Notes: a model not told the origin generated them from the letters alone. Positions 17,159 to 26,243 are shown, numbered from the stretch's first letter. The stretch is DNA of 64,000 nt from Lysobacterales bacterium (GCA_020442465.1 JAGRJY010000108.1:310001-374000); one strand, 5' to 3'. Translations and numbers: made by a program.

Positions 17159-18313
17159 GTGCACGTTGCGATCGTTACCGAGACCTATCCGCCTGAAGTG
17201 AACGGAGTCGCGCTGACCGTTCGCAATATGGAGTCGGGTCTGCGTCGTGCCGGCTGTCGAACGACGTTGGTCAGACCGAAACAACCCTCCGACGCCCACG
17301 CCGAGGCCTCCCTCGAGCACACGCTGGTGCGCGGCGCGCGGCTGCCGCGGTACCCCGGCCTGCAGTTCGGTTGGCCTTCCGGCCGACGCCTGCGCCGACT
17401 GTGGCAAGCGCAACGACCCGATGTGGCCTACGTGGCCACCGAAGGCCCGCTGGGCTGGTCGGCGCTGCGGCAGGCGAACGCGATGCGCATCCCGGTCGTC
17501 GCCGGTTTCCATACCCGCTTCGACGAATACATGACCCGCTACGGGTTTCCCTACCTGGCGCCGGTGGCCTGGCGCTGGATGCGCGCCTTCCACAATCGCG
17601 CGCAACGCACCCTGGTCCCCACCGATGCCTTGCGCCGGGAGCTGCTCGATGGCGGATTCCATCAAGTCTCCGTACTGGGTCGTGCGGTGGATGGCGAACG
17701 TTTTCACCCGCGCCTTCGGGAAAGCGGGCTGCGGCGCGCCTGGGGGCTGGACGATCGCGCGTTGGCGATCTGCCACGTCGGACGCATCGCACCCGAAAAG
17801 AATCTTGACCTGCTGGTGGCGGCTTTCGACGCGATCCAGGCCAGACACGCCGACGCACGCATGGTGTGGATCGGCGACGGCCCGTCACGCGGCGAGCTGC
17901 AGCGGCGACATCCCGATCATGTGTTCTGCGGCGTCCAGCGGGGTGAGGCACTGGCAGCGCATCTCGCCAGTACCGATCTGTTCCTGTTTCCCAGCGTCAC
18001 CGAGACCTTCGGCAACGTCACGCTTGAAGCGATGGCCAGCGGCGTAGCCACGGTCGCGTTCGACTACGGAGCCGCCGGCACCTGCATGCGCCACGACGAA
18101 TCAGGCGTTCTGGTGCCGATGGAACAGCCGGACTTGTTCGTCAGCGAGAGTGTCCGCGCCGCGAGCGATCCGGCCCTGCGCACGCGCATCAGCGCCAACG
18201 CGCGACAGGTCGCGGGCTCGCTTCGCCCCGAAGTCATCACCCGCCAGCTGATCGACATCCTCGAGGAGGTGTGCCATGGCCAAGATGCTGACACCGCGCT
18301 CGCGTCTCATTGA
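17159..18313 (+). CDS. Glycosyltransferase family 4 (GT-B fold)
   Basis: 384 residues from a GTG. The N-terminal domain opens MHVAIVTETYPPEVNGVALTV, the glycine-rich acceptor-side loop typical of lipid and mannosyl glycosyltransferases of family 4, and FHTRFDEYMTRYG near residue 120 matches that subgroup. The C-terminal donor domain has HVGRIAPEKNLDLLV near 200, SVTETFGNVTLEAMASG near 280 (the E-x7-E type motif) and a final helix. It probably transfers a nucleotide-sugar residue onto a glycolipid at the inner membrane. Its 3' end overlaps the PAP2 gene by 38 bases, so the two are coupled. Donor and acceptor cannot be read from the sequence. Confidence 0.82.
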   Translation: MHVAIVTETYPPEVNGVALTVRNMESGLRRAGCRTTLVRPKQPSDAHAEASLEHTLVRGARLPRYPGLQFGWPSGRRLRRLWQAQRPDVAYVATEGPLGWSALRQANAMRIPVVAGFHTRFDEYMTRYGFPYLAPVAWRWMRAFHNRAQRTLVPTDALRRELLDGGFHQVSVLGRAVDGERFHPRLRESGLRRAWGLDDRALAICHVGRIAPEKNLDLLVAAFDAIQARHADARMVWIGDGPSRGELQRRHPDHVFCGVQRGEALAAHLASTDLFLFPSVTETFGNVTLEAMASGVATVAFDYGAAGTCMRHDESGVLVPMEQPDLFVSESVRAASDPALRTRISANARQVAGSLRPEVITRQLIDILEEVCHGQDADTALASH

Positions 18314-18836
18314 GCGCTGGGTCGTTCGCGAGTCCGCCTGGTGTGCACGGGCGAACCGATGGGGCCGCATCGCGCGCTTCCGCAGGCTGATGACCTGGGT
18401 CAGCCGCATCGGCGATGGTCCGGTCTGGTATGCGCTGATGGCCAGCCTGGTGCTGGTCGACGGCATGCGCGGGCTGATCGCGACCCTGCACATGGCCGGT
18501 ACCGGCTTCGTGGCTCTGATGCTCTACCTCGGCATCAAACGCTGGTCGCGCCGCTTGCGTCCCTACGAACGCGATCGCCGTATCGAGGCACTGACACCGG
18601 CGCTGGATCGCTACAGCTTTCCGTCCGGACATACGCTGCACGCGCTGGCCTTCACCTGGGTCGCAGTGACCTGGTATCCGATGCTGGCCGTGGTGCTGTT
18701 CCCGCTGACAGCGCTGATCGCACTGTCCCGCGTCGTGCTGGGGCTGCACTTCCCCACCGATGTCGCCGCCTCGGTGGTGTTGGCGGCCCTGCTCGGCACG
18801 GCCTCGTTGAGCTGGGGTCCGACACCGATGATCTGA
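18276..18836 (+). CDS. PAP2-family membrane phosphatase
   Basis: 186 residues. All three PAP2 motifs are present: KRWSRRLRP near residue 90, YSFPSGHTLHAL near 112, and SRVVLGLHFPTD near 152. Hydrophobic segments lie between and after them. Such enzymes remove phosphate from phosphatidic acid, phosphatidylglycerophosphate or undecaprenyl diphosphate at the periplasmic face of the membrane. The start is preceded by GAGGAGG inside the end of the glycosyltransferase gene, supporting the ATG at 18276. The overlapping pair suggests a shared role in glycolipid synthesis. Confidence 0.88.
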   Translation: MAKMLTPRSRLIERWVVRESAWCARANRWGRIARFRRLMTWVSRIGDGPVWYALMASLVLVDGMRGLIATLHMAGTGFVALMLYLGIKRWSRRLRPYERDRRIEALTPALDRYSFPSGHTLHALAFTWVAVTWYPMLAVVLFPLTALIALSRVVLGLHFPTDVAASVVLAALLGTASLSWGPTPMI

Positions 18837-18997
18837 GTGTCGCGGCAGCACAGCCGTGACAATGCGTGTGCAGCGCGGGCCGAAGCGAGGTCGATCCGCT
18901 CATCGGACGGCGCAAGGTTCGACGGCCCGCATTCGGGCGCCCTGGCCTGCGTGCGCCACGATTCGCGCGAACGGCGCGAATGGCGCGCACGTGCAGC

Positions 18998-20230
18998 TCA
19001 GACACGAATCTCGAAGTCCGGCTTCTCGTTGAGTTCGCCGTCGTCCTGCAGCACGCCGTAGGTGGCCCGGCCGCCGTCGAACACCACCGGGATGATCGAT
19101 GCCCCACGGTGCCGCACGAACTTCAATTCCCAGCCAAAACGTTCGAGATGATTGAGCGTCATCAGCTGCAGTTCGTTGAGCTCGCGCCGCATCGCCTGGG
19201 CCGTCTGCTGGTAGCTGGTCCGGCGATCGGCCTGCCCAGCGTGCGGATGGCCCGCAGCATCGTCGTGATGGTGCGCGGCGGCCGGATGTTGCACGTCGCG
19301 CGCCCGCAAGTCCGCCGCGTGCAGCGCGCCATGATCGGATTCGGCAATGCCCATCGAACCGCGCAGGGCCACGACGCGCGGATGGTCAGTGGGCGCGACG
19401 GTGGCGAAGTAGCCGAGCTTGCGCGCGAGCGCGTCGTGGCTGCCGCGCTCGAAGGCCGCAGCGCCCTGTGCTGCCCAACGCACGATCTCACCGTGCACGT
19501 CGCGAATGGATGCGCGCAACGCAGGCCCGCAGACGAAGGCCCTGTCCGCCACGGCGGCGAGCAGGCCGGCCGCCAGCGCATACATGCGCTGGGCGGACTC
19601 GTGGGGCGCCTGCGCATGCAGCATGTCCACCAGCTCGGCGGTCCGCTGCAGATCCTCTGCGGATGCCCGACCTTCCTGCCAGGCCCGCATGCCGAGATCG
19701 AACGCGCGCGCCGCCTCGACCAGGCTGCGGCGCAGTTCCGCGTCGGCACCCGACTCGGCCACCTCCTGGCCTGCACCACTCAGCCCTTCCCGGCTGAGTT
19801 TCTCCGCACCGCGTTGGGCACGCAGAGCGTTGATCATCGGCAACAGCGGATCGATGCCGTCCGTGGTGCCGGCGAATACGCCCTCGATGACGATTGGCAG
19901 CTGCATCGATGCACGCGAGAACAGCTTGACGAACTCGGGCGCGAGCGGCTGCGCCCGGCCGCGCTGGCGCCGGATGGCGTCGTGCATTTCATCGACCACC
20001 ATCACCGCCGGCGCCACGCCCAGCACGCCCACCAGTTCACGCGCACGTCGCAGCCCCGTGATGACGGCATGCACGGTGAACTCGTCCGGCGGCTCGCCCT
20101 CCATCTGCCGTGCCGACTCGCGCGCGCCGGTCATCAGCTCGACCAGCATGCCGAGCAGTCGCTCGCGCCGCGCCTGAGGCGATTCGGTCGACACGTCAGC
20201 AGGCCAACACGGTCGGACGCGTTCCGCCAT
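18998..20230 (-). CDS. FimL/ChpA-N-terminal-like scaffold protein with an added C-terminal domain
   Basis: 410 residues from the ATG at 20230. The first 150 residues resemble the degenerate Hpt region of FimL and ChpA from the type IV pilus chemosensory system: a helix around HAVITGLRRARELVGVLGVA, then MVVDEMHDAIRRQ, then MQLPIVIEGVFAG and DPLLPMINALRAQRG. A second helical block (AFDLGMRAWQEGRASAEDLQ, LAAGLLAAVADRAF) also fits ChpA. After a His/Asp-rich linker the last 70 residues (ELNELQLMTLNHLERFGWEL, VFDGGRATYGVLQDDGELN) form a small domain I associate with separate short gammaproteobacterial proteins. The frame stays open further upstream (to 20470) but reads as non-coding there; GAAGGCG precedes the chosen ATG. 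Function is inferred from resemblance only. Confidence 0.55.
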   Translation of the reverse strand: MAERVRPCWPADVSTESPQARRERLLGMLVELMTGARESARQMEGEPPDEFTVHAVITGLRRARELVGVLGVAPAVMVVDEMHDAIRRQRGRAQPLAPEFVKLFSRASMQLPIVIEGVFAGTTDGIDPLLPMINALRAQRGAEKLSREGLSGAGQEVAESGADAELRRSLVEAARAFDLGMRAWQEGRASAEDLQRTAELVDMLHAQAPHESAQRMYALAAGLLAAVADRAFVCGPALRASIRDVHGEIVRWAAQGAAAFERGSHDALARKLGYFATVAPTDHPRVVALRGSMGIAESDHGALHAADLRARDVQHPAAAHHHDDAAGHPHAGQADRRTSYQQTAQAMRRELNELQLMTLNHLERFGWELKFVRHRGASIIPVVFDGGRATYGVLQDDGELNEKPDFEIRV

Positions 20231-20527
20231 CGCCTTCAGGCCCGTGCACGGAACGGTACTGGCTTCGGATCCCCACACGCATGCATCACCCCCTGTTGAT
20301 GATGGCCACGCGCCCGATCCACGCCGACCGATGGGTGGTTCCGCGTTCGGCTCGAGTGCCGTGCAAGCATAGCCAAGGCCCGTTTCGCCGTCATCGGCCG
20401 CCATCATCCACCGCCTTCCTGTCACCGCCCGGCCCAGCGGCAAGTCGGTGATGAACAACGTGGCGGGCAATCCAAACGGGCGCTTCGGAATGCCGGGCCT
20501 TGCGACGTCCGGACCACCCGCCAGCCA
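20231..20527. other. Intergenic region between the DUF885 and FimL-like genes
   Basis: About 300 bases on the same transcribed strand. The frame of the FimL-like gene is open through most of it, but the translation lacks any domain-like pattern. I see no RNA gene, strong hairpin or repeat; it presumably holds the promoter of the FimL-like gene. Confidence 0.4.
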
Positions 20528-22420
20528 TCAGTTCGACGTCGACGATGACTCGCCGGCACCCGGCATCCAGCCGTCGGCGCGCGCGGGCAGCAGACCCAGC
20601 GGCACCGCGCCCCGAGCCAGCAGGGCGCGGGCGAAGTCCACCTCATCGAAACCGCTGCCGACTCGCTGCATCGCAAGCGTGCGCGCGGCGCGAAACGCGC
20701 GCAGCCCTACCGCAAAGCTCACCGACTGCCCCGGCCAGGCCAGGTAGCGATCGACCTCGACCTCGGCATCGCGCGGTGAAATGGCCGCTTGTTCGATCAT
20801 GTATCGCACGGCCTCGCTGCGATCCCAGCGCAGGAAATGCAGCCCTGGATCGACCACCGCCCGCACCGCACGCAACAGCTCGGAGTGCAGCAGAGCGATC
20901 TGCTCGGAGCGGGGCCATGCGCCGGGCTCCCAGCGCAGGCTCTCTGCATACATGGCCCAGCCCTCCGCGAAGCCTGGCCAGTTCAGGTCGCGTCGGAAGG
21001 CAGGAAGATCGGCCTGTCGCTGCGCTGACCATTGCAGATGGTGACCCGGCAGGTATTCGTGACGGATCAGCGGACCGACGCTCCAGTCTGCCCAATCCCC
21101 GGTGTCGCGGATATTCAGCTGCAGCATCGGCACGCCGCGCTGCCGCGGAAGGTAGAGTGCCAGCGGCGCGGCACGACTGCGCGACGCCGGCACCGTACGC
21201 AGGTCGACCGCGTGATCCGCCCAGACCGGGAACACCGGCGTCGAGCGCGTGCGTTCCGTGTCCATGCGTTGCTCGAAACGCCGCAAGACAGAGGTTGCGT
21301 CCGGCGCTGAGCTGACGTTCGAAGGCTGCAGCTGAGTCGCCCAAGCGTGCATGCGTTCGCCCAACGCATCGGGGGCAGCGCCCTCCACGTCGAGAAGTCG
21401 GGAAAGCTCGCGCTGCAGCCGGTCGACTTCCGTTCGCCCCCAGTCGTACAAGTCCTGCGGATCGATCTCCAGCGTGGTCTGAGCCCGCAAGGCTGCGCGG
21501 TAGTAAGCATCTCCTTCGGGCATCGACCACACGCCGAAGTCTTCCGGACTGCCCGCCGCGGCGTCCTGCACCGCCTGCCGCAGACGCTCCCAGGCTGGCC
21601 TGTGCTGCGATCGCATGACATCGCGCATCGCGTCGATCAGCGCGTCGCGACGCGCCGACTGTTCTGTCGGCAGCGAGCGCAGCGACATCTCGAACGCCTG
21701 CAGCAGGAGCTGATCGTCGGGTTCGACCAGGTATGCGCTGGTGATCTGCGCAGCGACTTGCTCGAGCATGCGATGCGGCGGGCGAATGCCGGCCCGGCGT
21801 TGCGCCCACATCCAGTCGGTCCAGGCATCGATGCGCGACGTGGCGCGCTTCGCCCGCTGCAGTACCTGCTCTGCTTCGTCCGTGCCATGTAGGGCGTCCT
21901 GCTCGATGATCAGCGCCGCGAATCCAAGATGCTCGCCGGCGATGGGATCGAGCCGTTGCCGGTGCATCGTCCACGGCAGGCTGCGGATGCGTTCGTCCAG
22001 CCGGTACTTGAGCACCGCGCAATCTTCCCGAGCGGCTGGCGGCTGAACCGGGCAGTCGAGCGATGAGGCCAGTGCCGCCTGTTCGGCCCAGCGCGCGTGG
22101 TCAGCCTCCGATCCGGCGGGGTCGGGCGCAACCCGGTCCTCGATGCCGCGCAAGGCTGCGAGCCAGGGCCATTCGGCACGCATGCGCGCGGGATCGTGCC
22201 AGCGCTCTTCCCAGTCCACGCGCCAGGCCAACACGCTCGCCGTGGGCGGGCGCTGCCAGAAGAAGGCAGCAAGCAGGGTCAGCGCGAACAGCGACACCGC
22301 CACCAGCGTGCGACGACGCCCCCTCCGCGCGGTGCGACCCGAGCCGCTCACCCGGCTGCCGGCGTAGCGCGCGTCTGCGAGTGGCGCAGCGGGCGGCAAG
22401 ATGGCGCGCGCGCGCCGCAC
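20528..22420 (-). CDS. DUF885-family protein, putative membrane-anchored metallopeptidase
   Basis: 630 residues from a GTG. A basic N-terminus (SGRTARRGRRR) is followed by one hydrophobic segment (TLVAVSLFALTLLAAFFW, residues 38-55), so the body is periplasmic. The DUF885 signature is RHEYLPGHHLQWS near residue 475 (HExxPGHH, a zinc-site-like motif), followed by GFAEGWAMYAESLRWEPG near 505 with the expected second-ligand region. The N-terminal two thirds are alpha-helical. The family is thought to be M3/M2-like peptidase, but few members are characterised. The start is uncertain because no good ribosome-binding site precedes it. It lies 50 bases after hinT on the same strand. Confidence 0.75.
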   Translation of the reverse strand: MRRARAILPPAAPLADARYAGSRVSGSGRTARRGRRRTLVAVSLFALTLLAAFFWQRPPTASVLAWRVDWEERWHDPARMRAEWPWLAALRGIEDRVAPDPAGSEADHARWAEQAALASSLDCPVQPPAAREDCAVLKYRLDERIRSLPWTMHRQRLDPIAGEHLGFAALIIEQDALHGTDEAEQVLQRAKRATSRIDAWTDWMWAQRRAGIRPPHRMLEQVAAQITSAYLVEPDDQLLLQAFEMSLRSLPTEQSARRDALIDAMRDVMRSQHRPAWERLRQAVQDAAAGSPEDFGVWSMPEGDAYYRAALRAQTTLEIDPQDLYDWGRTEVDRLQRELSRLLDVEGAAPDALGERMHAWATQLQPSNVSSAPDATSVLRRFEQRMDTERTRSTPVFPVWADHAVDLRTVPASRSRAAPLALYLPRQRGVPMLQLNIRDTGDWADWSVGPLIRHEYLPGHHLQWSAQRQADLPAFRRDLNWPGFAEGWAMYAESLRWEPGAWPRSEQIALLHSELLRAVRAVVDPGLHFLRWDRSEAVRYMIEQAAISPRDAEVEVDRYLAWPGQSVSFAVGLRAFRAARTLAMQRVGSGFDEVDFARALLARGAVPLGLLPARADGWMPGAGESSSTSN

Positions 22421-22470
22421 CGCGAGTCAGCGATCGGGAACATGGGCAACGCCGCCCGACCTTCAGGCCT

Positions 22471-22815
22471 TCAGCCCGGCGGCCAACCCAGCTGCCTGCC
22501 GGCAAGCAAATGCAGGTGAATATGGAACACCGTCTGGCCACCGTGCTGATTGCAGTTGAACACGGTCCGGTAGCCGAGTTCATCGAACCCTTCGCGTTTG
22601 GCGAAATGGGTCGCCGCCAGCACCAGCCGCCCCATCAGCGCTGCATGCTCCGGCGTCAGGTCATTCAGGGTCGCGATCGGCGTCTTCGGGATGAACAGCA
22701 CGTGCACCGGCGCCTGCGGATTGACGTCGCGAAAGCCCAGCACGTCGTCGTCTTCGTAAACGATATCGGCCGGTATCTCGCGGCGCAGGATCTTGCTGAA
22801 GATGGTCTCGCTCAT
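22471..22815 (-). CDS. hinT: HIT-family nucleotide hydrolase (HinT-like)
   Basis: 114 residues, the normal length of HinT. The histidine triad is in GGQTVFHIHLHLLAGRQLGW at the C-terminus (HxHxH), and the N-terminus TIFSKILRREIPADIVYEDD is the standard family opening. HinT hydrolyses AMP-lysine and other nucleoside phosphoramidates in the cytoplasm. The ATG at 22815 is chosen because the frame upstream of it has no family resemblance. It lies between recR and the DUF885 gene on the same strand. Confidence 0.93.
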   Translation of the reverse strand: MSETIFSKILRREIPADIVYEDDDVLGFRDVNPQAPVHVLFIPKTPIATLNDLTPEHAALMGRLVLAATHFAKREGFDELGYRTVFNCNQHGGQTVFHIHLHLLAGRQLGWPPG

Positions 22816-22870
22816 CGGTTTCCCCTGTCCGTCGCCGCGTCGGCCTCTGCGTGCCGTGGGGCGGCCCCGG

Positions 22871-23473
22871 TCACGACGATAGCTCAGTTCGACCGCCGAA
22901 GGCATGCGCCAGGGTGCCGCGGTCCACGTGCTCCAGTTCCCCGCCGAGTGGCACACCGTGGGCAAGCCGGCTGGGCCGTACGCCCCGTTCACGCGCCAGC
23001 TGGCCGAGGAAATGCGCGGTCGCCTCACCCTCGACCGTTGGATTGGTGGCGATGATCAGCTCCTCGACTGCCTGGTCATCGAGCCGCTTCGCAAGCAAGT
23101 CGAATCCCAACTCCTTGGGGCCGAGCCCGTCGATCGGCGAGAGCCGCCCATGCAGCACGAAGTATCGTCCCCGATAGCCCGTGGCGGTCTCCATCGCGGC
23201 GAGATCCGCGGGCGACTCCACCACACAGATCTGGCGGTCGTCGCGCTGGGAAGCCGCGCAGAGCGCGCAGACCTCGAGTTCGCTGAAATTGCGGCATTGC
23301 CGGCATTGGCCGATCTCCGCCATGGCGCGCTCGAGCAGCTGGGCCAGGCGCACGCCGCCCTCCCGCTGGCGCTCCAGCAGGTGAAACGCCATGCGTTGCG
23401 CCGTCTTGCGCCCGACCCCGGGCAACACACGCAGGGCCTCGATCAGCTGTTCCAGCAAGGCAGGCGCGCTCAT
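22871..23473 (-). CDS. recR: Recombination mediator RecR
   Basis: 200 residues, full length. RecR works with RecO and RecF to load RecA on gaps covered by SSB. Features in order: the helix-hairpin-helix [17 protein letters not shown] near residues 15-32, the four-cysteine zinc finger [16 protein letters not shown] near 57-72, and the Toprim region [15 protein letters not shown] and [16 protein letters not shown] near 82-115. It is third in dnaX-ybaB-recR, an arrangement conserved across bacteria. Confidence 0.96.
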   Translation of the reverse strand: MSAPALLEQLIEALRVLPGVGRKTAQRMAFHLLERQREGGVRLAQLLERAMAEIGQCRQCRNFSELEVCALCAASQRDDRQICVVESPADLAAMETATGYRGRYFVLHGRLSPIDGLGPKELGFDLLAKRLDDQAVEELIIATNPTVEGEATAHFLGQLARERGVRPSRLAHGVPLGGELEHVDRGTLAHAFGGRTELSS

Positions 23474-23619
23474 GCTCCGACGCCACCGGATTCGGCTCTC
23501 GGTGCGACGAAGCGCGCCACTCGCGCACTGCGGCGTCGGCGCAGATGCCCTGCCCGGCCAAGCCGGTCGCTGCGGCGCTCGAGAGGAACAGCGGCGAGGG
23601 GTCGCGAGCGCTGCACCAC

Positions 23620-23946
23620 CTACATGAATCCAGGCAGCTTCATGCCCGGTGGCAGCGGCATGCCGGCGGTCGCCTCGGACATGCGCGCCTGCTGCGCCTC
23701 GTTGGCGCGATTGACCGCGTCGTTGAACGCCGCGGCGATCAGGTCTTCCAGCATCTCGAGATCACCGCCGGCCTGGGGATCGATGCGCACCCGACGGCAG
23801 TCCATGCGCGCAGTCAAGGTGACCTTGACCATGCCACCACCCGACTGTCCTTCGACCTCGATATTGGCCAGCTCTTCCTGCGCCTTCTTGAGATTTTCCT
23901 GCATGCGCTGCGCTTGCTGCATCAGGTTGCCAAGGGGTCCTCGCAT
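23620..23946 (-). CDS. ybaB: YbaB/EbfC nucleoid-associated protein
   Basis: 108 residues. The family core is complete: [20 protein letters not shown] (long first helix), then [18 protein letters not shown], then [16 protein letters not shown]. YbaB binds DNA as a dimer. The ATG at 23946 opens [13 protein letters not shown] as in homologues; residues further upstream in the frame lack similarity. The C-terminal PPGMKLPGF is the usual Met/Gly/Pro-rich tail. It sits between dnaX and recR with gaps of about 140 bases on either side. Confidence 0.95.
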   Translation of the reverse strand: MRGPLGNLMQQAQRMQENLKKAQEELANIEVEGQSGGGMVKVTLTARMDCRRVRIDPQAGGDLEMLEDLIAAAFNDAVNRANEAQQARMSEATAGMPLPPGMKLPGFM

Positions 23947-24084
23947 GCTTTGACTCCAGTCGATCAAGGGATTGCTTCGCGCGCCAGCCGCGCGTCGTGG
24001 TTGCGTGGTCCGCCCGGCTCCGACCATCGGGCGAACAGTCGGCGCATCATTGCCTGCACACGACTCACGCCGTGCACACCTGCT

Positions 24085-25800
24085 TCAGATCGGGCGCGGT
24101 CGCACGCTGTCGGCCACCACCTGACCACCGTGTTTCTGTACCAGTTGTTCCACCACCGGATGCGCCACGAAGGCGTCTTCGGCATCGCGCTGGCGCTGGT
24201 CGCGCTCGCGCTGGTGACGCACGGCCAACGTGTCTGTTCCTGCGGACCTGGTCTCGATGCGGATGCGCGGCGCCGCGCCGAGTGGGCCGGCCAGCGCCTC
24301 GGCCAAGCTATCGATCAGGGTCGGCGCGCGCAGATGTTCGAGACTGGCGGGCAGCGACAGGCGCAGCGAGTCGCCGTCATCGCCCATGAATGCCAGCTGC
24401 TGCGCCAGAGGCACCACCGGGCCGCGCAACGGCAGCGACGCAACCAGACCGAGCCAGTCTTCGGCATCGGTCACCGGCCTGCGTCCTGACGCGCCAGCCA
24501 CGGACGTCGCAGCAGCCTCGGTCTGCCCGGAAGCCTGCGGCCTCGGCACCTCGACACGCTCGAGCGGGGCCGGGGCCGCTTCGGCCACCCGCACCGGAGG
24601 GGCCGGCGCGTTACCGACGGCGCGTGGGGCTGCCGCCGGCATCGCCAGCCGGGCCGCGGCTTCGGCCGCCGCACGACGCGCGCCGCCATCGTTCGACGCA
24701 TGGCCGCGCTCCGGTGCCTCCCCCGACTCGGAGGAAAAGGCCAGCATGCGCAGCAGCACCATCTCGAAGCCGATTCTCGGCGTGGGCGCCTGTTCGATCT
24801 CCCGACGGCCGAGCACCGCCATCTGGTACCAGAGCTGGACCAACTCCGGCGGCCGACCGGCCAAGGCGAGCTCAACCTCGGTGGCGGCCGGATCCGCCGC
24901 GGCAGGCACGAGCTGACGCACCTGCACGCGATGCATCGCCGCGGCGAGTTCGCCCAGCAACACGGCATAGTCGGGTGAGTAGGTCGCCAGCTGTTCCACG
25001 GCGGCCAGCATGGCCTCACCGTCTTCTTCGCCGAGCGCCGCCAGCATCGCACCGAGGTCGGCAGCATCGACGCTACCCAGCATCGCCGCCACATCCTCAC
25101 GCTGCAATGCACCCCCACCGTGCGCGATCGCCTGGTCGAGCAGGGACAGGGCATCGCGCAGGCTGCCGTCGGCCGCCTGGGCCAGCAGGCTCGCGCATCC
25201 TGCCTCGTGCGTGATGCCTTCCGCGCCGAGGATGCGCTCGAGTTGCGCATCGATCTGCTCCGGGGTGAGGCGCTTGAGATTGAACTGCAGGCAGCGCGAA
25301 AGCACGGTCACCGGCAGCTTTTGCGGATCCGTGGTGGCGAGCAGGAACTTGACGTGCTCCGGCGGTTCCTCGAGCGTCTTCAGCAGTGCGTTGAAGGCAT
25401 TGCGCGAGAGCATGTGCACTTCGTCGACGAGATAGACCTTGTAGCGACCGCGGGTAGGCATGTACTGCGCGTTCTCGATCACCTCGCGCACATCGTCCAC
25501 ACCGGTGTTGCTGGCGGCGTCGATCTCGATCAGGTCGACGAAGCGCCCGGCGTCGACGGCCTCGCACACCGCACACTTGCCGCATGGCTCGGCGCCCACG
25601 CCGACCTCACAGTTGAGGCTCTTGGCGAAGATGCGCGCGATCGTGGTCTTGCCCACGCCGCGGGTGCCGGTAAACAGGAACGCGTGATGGATGCGACCGC
25701 TGTCGAGCGCATGCGACAGCGCGCGCACGACGTGTTCCTGGCCCACGAGTTCGGCGAATCGGCGCGGCCGCCACTTGCGGGCAAGAACCAGATAGGACAT
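24085..25800 (-). CDS. dnaX: DNA polymerase III subunit gamma/tau
   Basis: 571 residues from the ATG at 25800 (MSYLVLARKWRPRRFAELVG, the standard opening). The AAA+ clamp-loader domain has Walker A GTRGVGKTT near residue 45, a zinc site CEVGVGAEPCGKCAVC near 64-79, Walker B YLVDEVHML near 125, and the sensor-1 region FLLATTDPQKLPVT. Residues from about 370 to 450 are an Ala/Pro-rich linker, and the C-terminus is the tau-type extension. It assembles the clamp loader of the replisome. I see no A-rich slippery heptamer like that of E. coli, so a short gamma product cannot be predicted. Confidence 0.95.
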   Translation of the reverse strand: MSYLVLARKWRPRRFAELVGQEHVVRALSHALDSGRIHHAFLFTGTRGVGKTTIARIFAKSLNCEVGVGAEPCGKCAVCEAVDAGRFVDLIEIDAASNTGVDDVREVIENAQYMPTRGRYKVYLVDEVHMLSRNAFNALLKTLEEPPEHVKFLLATTDPQKLPVTVLSRCLQFNLKRLTPEQIDAQLERILGAEGITHEAGCASLLAQAADGSLRDALSLLDQAIAHGGGALQREDVAAMLGSVDAADLGAMLAALGEEDGEAMLAAVEQLATYSPDYAVLLGELAAAMHRVQVRQLVPAAADPAATEVELALAGRPPELVQLWYQMAVLGRREIEQAPTPRIGFEMVLLRMLAFSSESGEAPERGHASNDGGARRAAAEAAARLAMPAAAPRAVGNAPAPPVRVAEAAPAPLERVEVPRPQASGQTEAAATSVAGASGRRPVTDAEDWLGLVASLPLRGPVVPLAQQLAFMGDDGDSLRLSLPASLEHLRAPTLIDSLAEALAGPLGAAPRIRIETRSAGTDTLAVRHQRERDQRQRDAEDAFVAHPVVEQLVQKHGGQVVADSVRPRPI

Positions 25801-25897
25801 CGAATGCTGTCGTTCGCGGACGGACAGCCATTGTGCCAAGCGCAGCCCGCCCGACCAAGCTGCCGTCCCGGGCTGGGTTCGGCGAATCGCGGGATTC

Positions 25898-25926
25898 TTG
25901 TACGCTGCGCAGGCGGGCGGTATCCT
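25898..25926 (+). promoter_or_regulatory. Promoter of tRNA-Ser
   Basis: TTGTAC at 25898-25903 and TATCCT at 25921-25926 are separated by exactly 17 bases. Transcription would begin about 32 bases before the mature tRNA 5' end at 25965. It may also serve the SRP RNA downstream. Confidence 0.55.
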
Positions 25927-25964
25927 TGGCGGCTCGCTGTCGCCGGTCGCTCGGCGCTGCGCAC

Positions 25965-26057
25965 GGAGAGGTGTCCGAGTGGTTTAAGGAGCACGCCTGG
26001 AAAGTGTGTGTACGGTCTAAAACCGTACCGAGGGTTCGAATCCCTCTCTCTCCGCCA
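25965..26057 (+). tRNA. tRNA-Ser (anticodon GGA), CCA encoded
   Basis: A 93-base class II tRNA. The acceptor GGAGAGG pairs with TCTCTCC (one G-T), the anticodon arm carries CTGGAAA with anticodon GGA, and there is a long variable arm (GTACGGTC paired with GACCGTAC-like sequence) as in all tRNA-Ser. The T arm is GAGGGTTCGAATCCCTC, and the 3' CCA is encoded. It precedes the SRP RNA by 44 bases. Confidence 0.97.
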
Positions 26058-26101
26058 CATTTCGCGAGGATCTGCGCGGTCTTCGCCAGATTGCTGACTA
26101 T

Positions 26102-26211
26102 GGTGGCCCCGCTGGCGCCTCCGCGACGATAGGTTGAAAACTCCGCCAGGCCCGGAAGGGAGCAACGGTATCGACCGATTCGGGCGCCGGAGATCCGTCA
26201 GCGGGGACACC
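26102..26211 (+). ncRNA. ffs: 4.5S RNA of the signal recognition particle
   Basis: About 110 bases, close to the 114 of E. coli. The conserved Ffh-binding part is intact: CAGGCCCGGAAGGGAGCA, with the GGAA tetraloop and the asymmetric internal loop. The ends pair (GGTG with CACC, CCCCGCTG with CAGCGGGG) to give the long hairpin. It forms the SRP with Ffh for co-translational targeting of membrane proteins. Lying beside tRNA-Ser and dnaX is common in this group. Confidence 0.93.
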
Positions 26212-26243
26212 GCCCTCCCGTCACACCGCGCACAACGGCCCGA

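Noticed and set aside
20231..20470. N-terminal extension of the FimL-like gene
   Set aside because: The frame is open but the translated residues show no conserved pattern, and a better start with GAAGGCG lies at 20230.
24085..25800. Programmed frameshift in dnaX
   Set aside because: No A-rich slippery heptamer followed by a stem was found, so the gamma form is not predicted.
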